This document shows positions 15,001 through 26,200 of a stretch of 38,238 nt of DNA, piece by piece; position 1 is the first letter of the stretch, and each line of letters begins with the position of its first letter. The notes beneath the pieces are model-generated. The model was not told the DNA's origin. It worked only from the letters and a program-made list of their open reading frames with translations, and made no database searches. This stretch comes from QAMH01 sp964435565. GTDB lineage: Bacteria > Actinomycetota > Coriobacteriia > Coriobacteriales > QAMH01. The stretch is taken from assembly GCA_964435565.1 (NCBI GenBank), contig CAYSZR010000014.1, forward strand, positions 1-38,238. Reading direction: 5' to 3'. Made by a program: the position numbers and the translations under genes.

Positions 15001-18000
15001 GAAACCGAGACTCTAAGCGCTATTGCCGACACAACGGCTACGGCGGTAAGTCGTAGTTATAACGGCTATGCCTTTATCGTGAACGGTGCACATGCCTATA
15101 ACGACACAGGCAATGCCTATGTGACGCGCACGTCGGGTACTGTAGAGGGCGATAGCAGCCTGACGCTCAACCTTTATTACACTGCGAATATGAACACGGC
15201 GTATTCGGTACAGATGTATACGCTCACATGGAACGAAGGCACGCTTGAACTGCATGAAGCCGGCAGGTGGACGGGTAGCGCTCAGACGGATGTGTCGATG
15301 ACGCCAGATGCTGCCGGCCATACCATCGTGGGGTATGAGTTCACGAGCGTGGCTGATGATTGGGCGCAGAGCACTGAAGCCGTTAGAACAGGTGAGCTTC
15401 TCGCAGCTGAGATTTCTGGTGACGGCAGCACGGTATTCAGGCACTTCTACAAGCCTGTTTTGACGACGTATTACGTGGAGTTCTATAAGAAGACCGGTAA
15501 CGGTGCAATCGAGAAGTTGAATGCGTTTAATGCTGATGGCACTACGGGCACTGCGACAAATGTTCGAACGATGCAGGGTCTGACGTCCACCAAGGCGAGC
15601 GTTACGCAAAGCGCGAGTGCGTCGCAGACGCCAGGCTATACGATTGCGCATCTCAATCTCACCTCAAGCGATAAAGATGCTAACGGGCAAGCATATGCCG
15701 AGTTTGCCGGCTATTCGTATAAGTCCTCTTTCGAAGAGGGTGCCTATAAGACCATTTACGAAGGTGTCATATCCGCGCATGGCGCAGTGGATAGCAATGG
15801 CGATGGTATTCCAGATGGGGCGCTTGTGTTGACGCTGGTGTACGAGGCACAGAATTTGAGCCTCACCTATCATCTGGGCAGTTATGCAACCACGCCAACC
15901 ATGTCGCAGAACCATTTGTCCGAATCGAGCTTCAGCTTGCTCGACACGAGCGAAGTCTCGCGCGATGGTTATGTGCTTGCCGGATGGTCCACTACAAACG
16001 CATATGATCTAACGGGAGAAACCTACACGTTTGGTTCGGGCGCTGGTGTGATAAACGAGGCGAAGGGGAATCTTTCGCGTGCATTGAAGGACGCTATTGC
16101 GCAGACGACCTCTTGGTATGTGGCACATGGACAGTACCTGATGGGCGTTGCAGCTGCAGACCTGTATGCCGTGTGGGTGCCCGATTATGCCACGCGATAT
16201 TACATCGACGTCTATAAGGTCACTGGCACGGGCGCGATTATGCAGATCACGCACGAACTCAAGAATGGTACGGCAGACGAGGTCATCGCTCCTGATACGT
16301 CTATCGGCAATGTGGTCTTTGCAGATGACAAACTCACAGGTTATGCCTGGTATGACACGTCTGCCGAAGGCAATCATCAGATCACGTACAACGGCGTCTC
16401 TATTTCAACCAAGGCGAGCGCTGTCGTGACCACAGACGGCAGTATGCGTCTTAATTTCGTATATTCTACGAGCGATGTTAACTACACCGTCCTGCGTTTC
16501 CGCGTCGATGGCAGCGGCACCGTCATCCTCGTTGACACGAATGGCAACGATGTTCCGATTACGGATGCAGAGGGCAAGATCGTAAGCTGGACCGATGCGA
16601 CGCCAGAGCAGAAGGCTGCCGTGCTCGCAAACGCCACCAACAAGACTGTGTACACTGGCAAGACAGATGCCAACGTCAATATCGTTGCAACGGCCGTTCA
16701 GATGGATGGCCATACCGCGCAGTATCTTTCGAACGGCGTGTACTATTCGCAAGATAATGTCGACAACGTCCAAGTTGATGCAACGACGCATAAAGCTGCG
16801 TATTCGTTTAATTCGACGCATGCATCTAATGTGACCACTGGTGTTATCGCCGGCGATGGCAGTCTCGTCTTGAGCCTGTACTACACGCCCGGCACGTTTA
16901 CGCTTACTTTCGATGTAAACGGCGGTACGTGGAAGGCTGATTACTCGGTGGGCAACACCAAGGGCACGATGGCCAGCGTGTCCGATAATTGGATCTTGCA
17001 TTACGAGTCAGGCGCCACGGTCGAGTTGCCCATACCCACGCAGATTTCACGCCATGGTTACAATCTTGATGGGTGGACCGTGGGCATCAATGAACAATCG
17101 AAGATGACGGTGACCGTCGATGGCGCTAAGGTCACCTATACGATGCCGGTTGACGATGTGACGCTGCGCGCGCATTGGGCGGGCGAGGCGAGCACGTTCG
17201 TGGTATATCACATCATCATCCGCGGTGACGGTACATTGCAATATGACATCAGCGGCGCTGTCGATTCGACGTTGCCGGGCACGCTTTCTACAACCGAGCA
17301 GGGTATTGTCTACAATGGCACCAACGGTTATACGGCACAGCCAAAAGCTCGTAATTATGCTGGATACACGGCTGTTGCCGATAAGGCAAGCTGGACGTAT
17401 GTCGCATCCAATGGCACGAACCAGACTGTGACGACGAAGCAATATGACCTGATTGAACCGGCCGATACCGATCAGACGGTGCTGAAGATCTTCTATCGTC
17501 CAAGCACCTTCGAAAACGGCACGGGCAGCACTGCCTACAAGGTCGAACGCTGGGTTATGACCGGCGATGGCACGCTCGTTCCCGTAAAGGCCGATGGCAC
17601 GCTTTTGCGTGATGCAAACGGAAAACCCGTTACGGTTGTGCCGGGTGCTGATGGCATAGCGACGGGCGGCGATGCATACGCCTCAACGTATTATGGCCTT
17701 GCCGATGCCATTGCGTACCATGTTCCAGATATGCCGACTGATGGTCTATACGCTGGCATGTATAACAGCTATGGGTTTGTAGGCATAACGGGCTATACGT
17801 ATAAGAATGGATCGACCGATGCAATCGAAGGTGTCACGAAGTCGTTTACGAGTTTCGCAAACGTCAAGGGCGATGGAAGCACCGTTATTCGCATTTTCTA
17901 CTTCGCAACGCTGCTCAACCTGAACTATAGCGTCGGCTCTACCAATTCATCTGCTGTCACGGCGGGGTCAGACCCTGAAATGTCGCATGCTGCTGTCACG

Positions 18001-21000
18001 GCGGGGTCAGACCCTGTTGTGGCGACGCTGCAGCACCGTTCGGATGACAGCTTCGCATTGCCAGGCACGGCAGGGGCTTCGCGTAAAGGGTATACGCTGG
18101 TTGGATGGTCCAATATCGAGACATACGGGCTCGATTCGAACTACAACGTAATTGATGGTACAACCTACAAAGTATCGGATGCGACGGGTCAGACCGCCCG
18201 CAATGTCATTGCCTGGCTTGCAACAAAGGGGTCAGACCCCACTATGACGCGCGCGTACTTTGGGGCGGGTAATACGTATCTGATGCCGACGGTCGAGGCG
18301 GGGACGACCTTATACGCCGTGTGGATGCCAAATAACACGACTACATATCACGTGACTATCAAGAAAGTCACGGGTAATGGTGACGAGGTCACGGTTCTTG
18401 ATCGCAAGGAATACACGAGTTATTCCGATACCTACGTGCATGCAGACGTTAACGGCGGCGTGTACAGCGAAACAGTGAGAGCTACTGAAAACGGTACGAC
18501 GAATATCTATGCATACGGTGCTGCCGACAGTACACAGCTCAAAGGCTATTGGTACCTGACAGACGCGTCTAGCGGTCATATCACAACTCACACGGCGGAT
18601 GTGACGACGAGCGCAAGCGGTTTGCTGAAATTCGACGGCTCGCTCGAGCTCGTGCTCTGGTATCTGCCTTATAGCTATACGCTTTCACTTGACGGTGGCA
18701 CTATCAATGTCACCTGGAACGCGCAGCCGAATAATTCATACTACACGCAGCAAAAGGTCACGCTTCCGACGCAGGGTACGCTTCCGGGTCAGGTCGATCG
18801 TACCGGTTATGAGCTCGTGGGCTGGTATTGGACTGATGCAGGTACCAACCTTGTGGGTATGGCTGCTAAGGATACGGCCGCTTTTCTTGCACTTGACACG
18901 GCTGGAAGCTGGAATGACGATGGCGTCCATTTCACTCAGCCAGAGCAGGCCTATGAAATGCGCTTCGAGGCAACGACGCTTCATGCCGTGTGGACACCGA
19001 AACTCGTCAATTACACGATCACGCGTAAGCTTGTGACGGGTGCAGGCGATGAGCGTAGCGTCGATGCGACCGAGACGGTTACTTATCAAGGATATGCAGA
19101 CACCACGTTAAACTTCTTGGTGACATACGCCAATGGTAGCCTTGCGAATAATTACGATGCTAAAACCGGTGTCACATATATCAATCAAGGTGCAGCTCCC
19201 GTGGGCTATACGCTCATCGGGCAGGGCGAATCGGGAAGCTTCATGGCTTATGCCAAGAATGGCACCAGACCGCAGATCACCAAGTCAACGAGCGCGTTCG
19301 GTGCGATTTCTGCCGATTCCACAACAAATTTCAATCTCTGGTACCTGCCCGACACGCTTAAATTCACGCTTGATCTTGGTACGGGCTCGTGGATAGACAC
19401 CTCTACCGGTACTACGACCGGCACGAAGAAGGTCATTGACTACCGCACCGAGTCTTGGCATGACTTGCTGGGGTATACCTCGGTAAATCGTGATGGCTAC
19501 ACGCTCGTGGGCTGGTCGACCAACCCGGCTGGTTCAACTGCTACAGGCGCTGCTTCGCAGGGTTATGCGACAGCAGGCTCTGCAACGACGCTTGTGAGTA
19601 GTGTCGATAACGGCGCTGCCGGCGGTGGAGTTGCCTGGGTCCTTGCGACAGAAGTCACCATGACCAAGATGACGGGTTATTCGCTAACCGGAACGGAGAA
19701 ATATTTCTTCGAATACTTCAAGGATGCCTATAGGGCGATTGCCGCTAGCTATTACATGCCCAACGCGAGTCGTACGCTCTATGCTGTCTGGCGTGCCAAT
19801 GACGACACGGCCTATTATGTCGATCATATACGCGTGAAAGGCACCGGCACCAGCCATACCGCTATTACCGAGACCTTCTATGGCATTACCGATGAGCAGT
19901 ACACGGCAGCTTCGTTCGTGCAGAAGCCGACCGAAGCCGCTCGTTACAATTTCGACTTCGTTGGCTACACCTATGACGGCATACATCCGCAGACGAGCAC
20001 GGCTACCAAACAGATCAAGGGCTATGCAAATGTTGCAAACGGCACGCGTGTAAGCCTTTATTATCAGGCTGACGCACTTTCCTTGGCCCTCGAGACGGAC
20101 GGCGGCACTTGGGATAAGACCTGGAACACCGCACATACGACCGAGTCTGAATTCGTATTGCCTACCGGAAGCGATATTCATCGTGACGGTTACACGCTCG
20201 TGGGTTGGTCGACCACGAACCCGGACACAGGCCAGACAGATGGCGATCATGCGCATGTGTGGGGTATCAAGTCGCAGACGCGGGCGGGTGTGCTCGACGA
20301 CGATACGGTAAATGTTGTCACTGACGGCGGCGCGCATTGGACGCTCGTGGCAACGTTGAATCCCGATGGCAAGACGTATACGTATGCGACGCCGAACTAC
20401 ACGATGCCGACTACGAGCCAGACGCTCTATGCCGTGTGGTATGCGAATAACACCACCACGTACAAGGTCGAACGCTGGATCGTCAGCGGCGACAATAAGA
20501 TATCCCCTGTTGCAAACAGGGGGTCAGACCCTGGCATAGCGCAGAGGGATACAAATGGGCTGCTGGTCTATACCACGACTCCCGTGCAGATCGTCTACAC
20601 CGGAACGACCGACGAGATGGCCTGGGCAGATGCGCTCGATGCTTCCGTATCGTATCGACACGCCGATTCCGCGAATGTGAATCTGCCTGGATATACGTAT
20701 GTAAGCAATGGCAACTACGTGAAGCTGTACGACGTGAATACGGCCTATCAATCGAGTGCCCGTCTTGTCATCAAGGGCGACAATTCGACAGTGCTGAAAC
20801 TCTACTATCAGCCTGTTAAGAACAACCTCATCCTTCAGGGCGGCGACAAAGCCGTTTGGGGCGATACCGCAACATCCAAGGCGCTGTATTCCGATGAAAC
20901 CTGGAGTCTGCCTGCTACGGGCACAGTCACGCGCAATGGCTATACGCTCGTGGGCTGGACGACGAGTCCGACCGTATCGGGTAGCTCTGTTCCCGATCTT

Positions 21001-23247
21001 ATGGGCGTTGCCTCGCGTACTGCGTGGGCTTCACTTTCGGCTATCGCGACGCGCGATTCGAATTCAGGCAAGGTCTATACCGCCACAGCCGTCTACAATG
21101 ACACCGCGCGTACGTACGCGCCCGTCTCAAGCACAGGTTTTGTGATGCCGACGAGTGTCTTCACGGGCGATTCGAATGGCAAGATAACGCTTTATGCGGT
21201 GTGGTATGCGAACACAACCAAATTCGACGTTGTCATTTACAAGATCGATGGCAATGGGGCCTTGCATAAGATCGTTGACGTCGATTCAGAAGTCCATTAT
21301 GCGCCAACTGACGAATCGGTTTCGGTAACCGAAACAGACAAGATCGCACCAGCGGGATATGAAATCGTCGTCGATTCGGCGCCGTACACGGCACCTCGTA
21401 CGAGTGCTGTATACACGTCTAATACGACAGGTATTGTCCAGGGCGAGGGTTTTGTAACGTATCCGCTCACCTTGCACGTTTACTTCAAGCCGCTTTCGCG
21501 TACCGTCACGCTAGATCCGGGCGCTGGTTATTGGGGCACAGACAAGAGCAATCAAAGCTCGAAGACGCTTCAAGATCGCGCAAACGGAGCCGACAAGGCA
21601 ACGTATGCTGAATCCACGCAGACGCTACCGGTTGACTTGCATCGCGATGGCTATGACTTCCTCGGCTGGTCGCTTGAAGGCAATGCCGCAGGTACGGAAG
21701 GTGAGACGAATTATTCGAATGCGGCCGCCATTGTAGGCTCCAGCACGGCTCGAAGCGATGCTGCAGGAGCGTACTTCGTCGGTGCCAGCGATGTCGCCGG
21801 CTATCTTGTTCCGACGAATGCGAGCGTCGTCTTGCATGCTGTTTGGCAGGCGCATAAGGATACGCAGTACTACGTCGAGCGCTGGCTCGTGAGCGGCGAT
21901 GGTAAGCTTTCCGCCATCAAGGCCGATGGGACTATCGTGCGCGATTCTTCCACAGGTATCTTGATTGAAACGACGGGGACTACTCCGGGAACGATGACAG
22001 ATGCGGCCTATCTGGTGTCTCATACGGGCACGACGGGCGCTCTTGCATATGCTGACGAGGTCTTCTACAACAATGGCGTCAAGTATACGTACACGAATCT
22101 CGATAGCGCGATTGAAACGCCTGGTTATCTGTACGTGCAAGATGTCATCATAACGAGCGGCACGGCACATATCGCGTCTGGCACGTATAAGACGACGCGT
22201 GTCGGCAAGATCAATGGCAGTGCAGACGCCTATACGCACCTCGTCCTCTATTTCCAGGCACAGACCTTTGCTATCACGTTCGAGCGTGGCGCAACGAAGG
22301 ATCGCGCTGGCGGGCTTGAGACGAAGACGCTATATGCTGACGAGACCTGGACTTTGCCGACAAGCGCGGATGCCGATGCCAACAAACTTACGCGCGCGGG
22401 CTACACGCTTATGGGCTGGACTAACGCCGCCGGTGGCACGGTGGGGTCAGACCCCATATCTGTGGACCCCATATCTGTGAACACATCCACGGGCATCAAG
22501 TCGCAGACGGCGTGGGGGTATGCGAGCGGTGCCGCAAATGCCGACACGCGGACAAGTGATGGCGGCAAGGTTTACACGAAGGTCGCCGACTATGTTGCGG
22601 CGAATGGCTACACGCTTGCGACGCCGACATACGTGATGCCGACGCAAGCCGTGACGCTCTATGCGGTCTGGCGTGCCAATGATACGACTCAGTACACCGT
22701 CGAGCGCTGGGTCGTCGATGGCAACGGCAACGCGTATGCAATCAGCTGGCCCGAAACCGGCAGCGGCACGGTGCTGCGCGATGCTGATGGCAAGCTCGTC
22801 AATCAGGCCGGCTCGTATGTCCACACCTATACGGGTACGACAGACGAACAGGCACGCGCCGATGACGGCGCCGATGATGGCTTCGTCTACACCAATGGCG
22901 ACAACGCCACGGTGAGCGTGCCAGGTTATACCTATGTGGGCCATGGCGCCTATGTGGTTTATCGCGGCAGCACGGGGACGAAATATCAGACCATAGCGCG
23001 TGGCAATATCGAAGGCGCCGATGCATCGGCGACGCAGCTGCACCTCGTCCTCTATTACCAGCCTAACCTGAACACGATCACGTTCGTTTCGGGGTCAGAC
23101 CCCAACGTTGCGAATGCCCCAACGACCATCGAGCTGTATACCGATGAGATCGCGGGGGCTCTCATGCCCGCTGGTGTCACGCGCCAGGGCTACGAGTTCA
23201 AAGGCTGGACCACAGCAGATAGGCTCTCTGGTGTCACAGGCGTGGAT
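1..23247 (+). CDS. Giant InlB-repeat/MucBP-like surface protein, N-terminal part (partial)
   Basis: One frame stays open from the first base of the window to the second assembly gap, so the true start lies to the left; the TTG at 154 is not a start. The product is a secreted repeat protein. Two calcium loops (199-258) are followed by about 27 tandem InlB/Flg_new-type repeats of roughly 70-110 residues, each with a GYxFxGW core and an LYAxW end. From about 8.4 kb these alternate with units that start YTVxxYxxxGDG and end GDGSLVLxLYY. Such beta-grasp and MucBP-like arrays form long stalks on Gram-positive surfaces; adhesion is the likely role, but no ligand can be read from the sequence. The frame crosses the first N block (14565-14574) intact. 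The apparent stop at 23290-23292 lies beyond the second N block in the wrong frame. The gene is continuous with the entry at 23259-29204. Confidence 0.93.
199..258 (+). other. Two thrombospondin type-3-like calcium-binding loops
   Basis: Within the giant protein the sequence reads DIDNDGIID and then DTDHDGILD, two copies of the DxDxDGxxD loop that binds calcium in thrombospondin type-3 and dockerin-like repeats. They lie just before the first complete InlB repeat seen here and probably stiffen the junction between an unseen N-terminal domain and the stalk. The calcium role is inferred from the motif. Confidence 0.75.
300..8400 (+). repeat. Tandem InlB/Listeria-Bacteroides (Flg_new) repeat array, about 27 units
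   Basis: This is a protein-level repeat array. Units end in variants of LYAxW or FxAxF near nucleotides 574, 1209, 1474, 1740, 2101, 2358, 2620, 2950, 3198, 3442, 3715, 3970, 4279, 4522, 4816, 5068, 5320, 5578, 5836, 6100, 6470, 6750, 7160, 7465, 7700 and 8128. Each has a central G(Y/W)xFxGW element. Copies diverge at the DNA level, so the array is old. Only one REP core lies in this section, close to its end at 8313. Confidence 0.85.
8313..8325 (+). repeat. REP core in giant gene, read GSDP
   Basis: Exact GGGGTCAGACCCC. The gene frame reads it as GSDP in KVGSDPVF. A related unit about 250 bases upstream has VGLDPV in the corresponding place, so this copy may have arisen by small changes rather than insertion. 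Confidence 0.7.
14565..14574. other. Assembly gap 1 (10 N)
   Basis: Ten N within the giant gene. The frame is the same on both sides, with ADGSQIIVLYYEA resuming after the gap. The roughly 50 bases before the gap read poorly in the gene frame (see findings), so the contig edge may be unreliable and the true gap size is unknown. Confidence 0.95.
14894..14906 (+). repeat. REP core in giant gene, read in another frame (GGQTL)
   Basis: Exact GGGGTCAGACCCT, but one codon phase away from the other copies, giving SGGQTLYAIW. Sister modules have TSQTLYAVW here, so the peptide fits the repeat consensus. It could be coincidence or a sequence patch. Confidence 0.55.
15790..15816 (+). other. Single internal calcium-loop-like motif
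   Basis: The giant protein reads DSNGDGIPD here, a DxNxDGxxD loop like those near the left edge. It sits inside a MucBP-like unit just before GALVLTLVY, where other modules carry a plain GDGSLVL turn. It could be a calcium site or simply an elaborated GDG turn. Confidence 0.45.
17953..18015 (+). repeat. Tandem pair of REP cores in giant gene, 39-bp period
   Basis: Cores at 17964-17976 and 18003-18015, each the last part of an identical 24-base block starting GCTGTCACGGC. The offset is 39 bases (13 codons), so the frame is kept and both read AVTAGSDP. Both carry the longer CACGNN-core form also seen between genes. Confidence 0.9.
18228..18240 (+). repeat. REP core in giant gene, read GSDP
   Basis: Exact GGGGTCAGACCCC, read as TKGSDPTM. 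It lies in the variable spacer of an InlB repeat, 225 bases after the tandem pair. Confidence 0.8.
20520..20532 (+). repeat. REP core in giant gene, read GSDP
   Basis: Exact GGGGTCAGACCCT, read as NRGSDPGIAQRD. Sister modules read DGTxxRD at this position, so the motif appears as a local substitution in the spacer of a MucBP-like half. Confidence 0.85.
22437..22479 (+). repeat. REP element in giant gene with adjoining 15-bp tandem duplication
   Basis: The core at 22443-22455 is preceded by CACGGT and reads VGSDPISV. The 15 bases 22450-22464, starting in the right arm, are repeated exactly at 22465-22479 and give DPISVDPISV. This resembles a replication or repair scar at the element edge. Confidence 0.85.
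23091..23103 (+). repeat. REP core in giant gene, read GSDP
   Basis: Exact GGGGTCAGACCCC, read as VSGSDPNV. The matching position of a later module (23994-24005) also encodes GSDP, but with unrelated codons. Confidence 0.75.
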
Positions 23248-23257
23248 NNNNNNNNNN
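23248..23257. other. Assembly gap 2 (10 N) with frame change
   Basis: The gene is in frame 1 before and frame 3 after this gap. Both flanks are InlB halves: GYEFKGWTT before and RDGYYFRGWTN after. The LYAVW end and the GDG unit that should lie between them are missing. Probably at least 150 codons are absent. Confidence 0.95.
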
Positions 23258-23258
23258 C

Positions 23259-26200
23259 GAGACCGCTGGGGCGAAGCTGCCGAATGGTCTGACGCGCGAT
23301 GGTTACTATTTCCGCGGCTGGACCAATGACCAATTCGCCGACACCGTCGACGCTGCAACGACGGTGTCCGACCTGAAGGGCATCAGCTCGCAGAAGGGTT
23401 ATGCCGAAATATCCTCCGACACGTCGCGCGCTTCCGTGGTGGGCACGCACTACACGCCCGAGACCGCGACGGCCGGCTATGTGATGCCGACGACCACGAA
23501 CGATTCCAAGGCGCTCACGCTCTACGCCGTGTGGCAGGCGCGCACGGATACGCCGTACTACGTCGAGCGCTGGCTCGTGAGCGGCGACAAGGTCGTCACC
23601 CCGCTTAAGAGCGATGGCAGCGTCGAGCGCAATGCCGATGGCACGCTGAAGGTGTACACCGTTGAACAGGCCAAGGCGTTTGCCCAGGCAAATCACCTTG
23701 TGTATAGCGGTATCACTGACGAGACCGCATATGCGGATGCGACGTACACCGCTGATGGCACCGTTACGGTGACGTATCGTCATGATGACGCTCTATACGT
23801 GCTCAATGGATCTGGCGCTCTCGTCTCGCTGCTCGAAGCAGGCTATGATTACGTGGCCGATGGCCAATATGCCCGGGTAGGCGCTGATTCCACCGCGTAT
23901 CAGACGCAGGCACGTCTGACGATTCTGGGCGATGGCACGCGTGTGCTCGTGCTTTACTATCAGCCGGAAGCTCGCACGATCACACTTGTCAACGGCAGCG
24001 ACCCGCTCATCAGTGGCGCGGTTACCAAGATCGAAACCTATACCGATAAGACCGAGCATCTGCCTGATGCCATCGCGCGCGCGGGCTACACGCTCAAGGG
24101 TTGGACGAGCGAGCAGTACGTCAAGGTCAATGGCTCTTATGTTGAAAACGGCGGCAATAAGGTCAAGGTCTCCGATCTTACCGGTACCGATTCGCAGGGT
24201 GCCTGGACAACGGTCAAGAGCAGCCTGGGCGTGCGTGCGGCCGATGGCGTTACCGGTGTCGTGTATACAGGCGCCGTTGATGCTGGCATGGTCTTGAATT
24301 CCGGCAATAGCAGCTTCGTCGTCCCGACTGAAAATGCCACGCTCTATGCGGTGTGGTATGCGAGAGACGACGTCGCATACACGGTCGAGCGCTGGATTGT
24401 AAGCGGCGACGGCGACTTGAGGCCAATGGACAAGTATGATGCGAATACCGATTACAAGGGCTATATACAGCGTGATTCGAATACCGGTCTTCTGAAAGTT
24501 ATCGCTGCTGAGCCTGTTCGCTACATGCGCTATGGCACGGCTGACGAGACGGCGAGCACGCTTGTTTCGGCAAATGATGGACTGAGCTACACCAATGACG
24601 ATAGCTCCAATGTCGAGATTCCGGGTTACGTCTTCGTGTCCAATGGCTCCTACGTGAGCTTCGGTGCGCATGTGTACACAGCAGGCATGTATGCCTATAC
24701 CGATGGCTCGGGCAACTACGAATTCAAGACGACCGCGACCGGGCGCATCATGGGCAACGGCACGTTGCACCTTGTGCTTTTCTACCAGCCGATTTTGAAC
24801 ACGGTTCGCTTCTATGGCAATACAGGTGACGCGCTTGTCACTGACAAGACGGGGTCAGACCCTGTCGTTCACACGACTACGGCTTATACCGACGCGACAA
24901 TTGCGTTGCCGACGCAGGGCACGGCCACGAACACGGCGGCTAATCAGATTACGCGCGCCGGCTACACGCTCGAAGGCTGGACGAACCAGAAATACGTCAC
25001 CGTGGATGGGACGCATTATGTGAGCAACGTCGATGGCAGCCTGCTTGATTCGGCAACAGATGCAGCTGTGATCGTTTCCGATTACAAGGGCAAGAACAGC
25101 CAGAATGCGTACGAAGGCGCGACGTTCGGCATCAAGAACCGTGCAGCTGAGCGCGGCTGGCAATATGGGTCCGTCTATCAGATCGCCGGTAGTTCCTACG
25201 TTATGCCCGTGATTCGCAACGATAACGCTTTCGCGGATATGGCCACCATCTACCTTTATGCGGTCTGGCGTGCAAACGATTCAACTAAATACACCATCAA
25301 CGTCCACAAGATCGATGGCCAAGGCAACGAAGTCGCCTTGGCGGGCAATGGAACTGTACACTATGGCATTACGGACGAATCGGTAACCGCTACGGCGCTT
25401 TCCGCCGTGTATGGCGAGACCTCGTTCTATCCCGGAATCGATGGGTACGATCGCAAGGACGACGAGACATGGGGCACGGTCCTCGTGGCAAGCGATAATA
25501 ACCGTGCGGTTAAGAAGAAGGTCAATTCTTGGGATACCATCAGAGGCGACGGCACGATGCTCATCGACCTTTATTACTTCGCACAGGAACGAAGCGTCAA
25601 ACTTGACCTTGGTAACATGGGGGCCAGCTGGAAGACGGGCAAGGAAAGCCTGGCTGAAACGCCGCATTACACCGAGGCCGCATTCGTTTTGCCCACTAAT
25701 GCCGATGTCACGCGCGATGGCTACACGCTCGTTGGCTGGTCGACTTCGCCTACAGGCGCCTATAACGATTCTGCTAAGGGTGTCGCATCGCAGACGACGG
25801 CGACGAATCTCTACCAAGCTGCCCTGGCTAATGGAACGCTTGGGTATGTGAGCATAGGCGGCGCGACGTATATTCGAGTTGCAGATGGCTTCTATGTGGA
25901 TGCAAACGGCGTGATGCAGTACACGGTGGCAACTCCGTCCTATATGATGCCCGAAACGCTTAATGGAAATGCGCTTGGCACGTATCAGCAGCTCTACGCC
26001 GTATGGCGCGCTAATGACGATACGAAGTATGCGGTTGAGCGCTATATCATCACGGGCGACGGCGTGCAGGTTGCGCTCGACAAGGACGGCAATATCCCCA
26101 TGGCCGCCGACGGGCAGACCCCTGTCGCGCATGATCAGGCGTGGATTGAATCGCAGCGTGTCACCCACGCGGGCATTTCAGACGAGACCGCTTATGCCGA

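Noticed and set aside
23258..23292. End of the giant gene with C-terminal peptide RPLGRSCRMV
   Set aside because: This is wrong-frame translation after an arbitrary 10-N block; the repeat protein continues in frame 3 from 23259.
26112..26122. GGGCAGACCCC as another REP core
   Set aside because: The T of the core is missing and the palindrome is broken; it reads GQTP in a position where the phrase is ordinary for the module.
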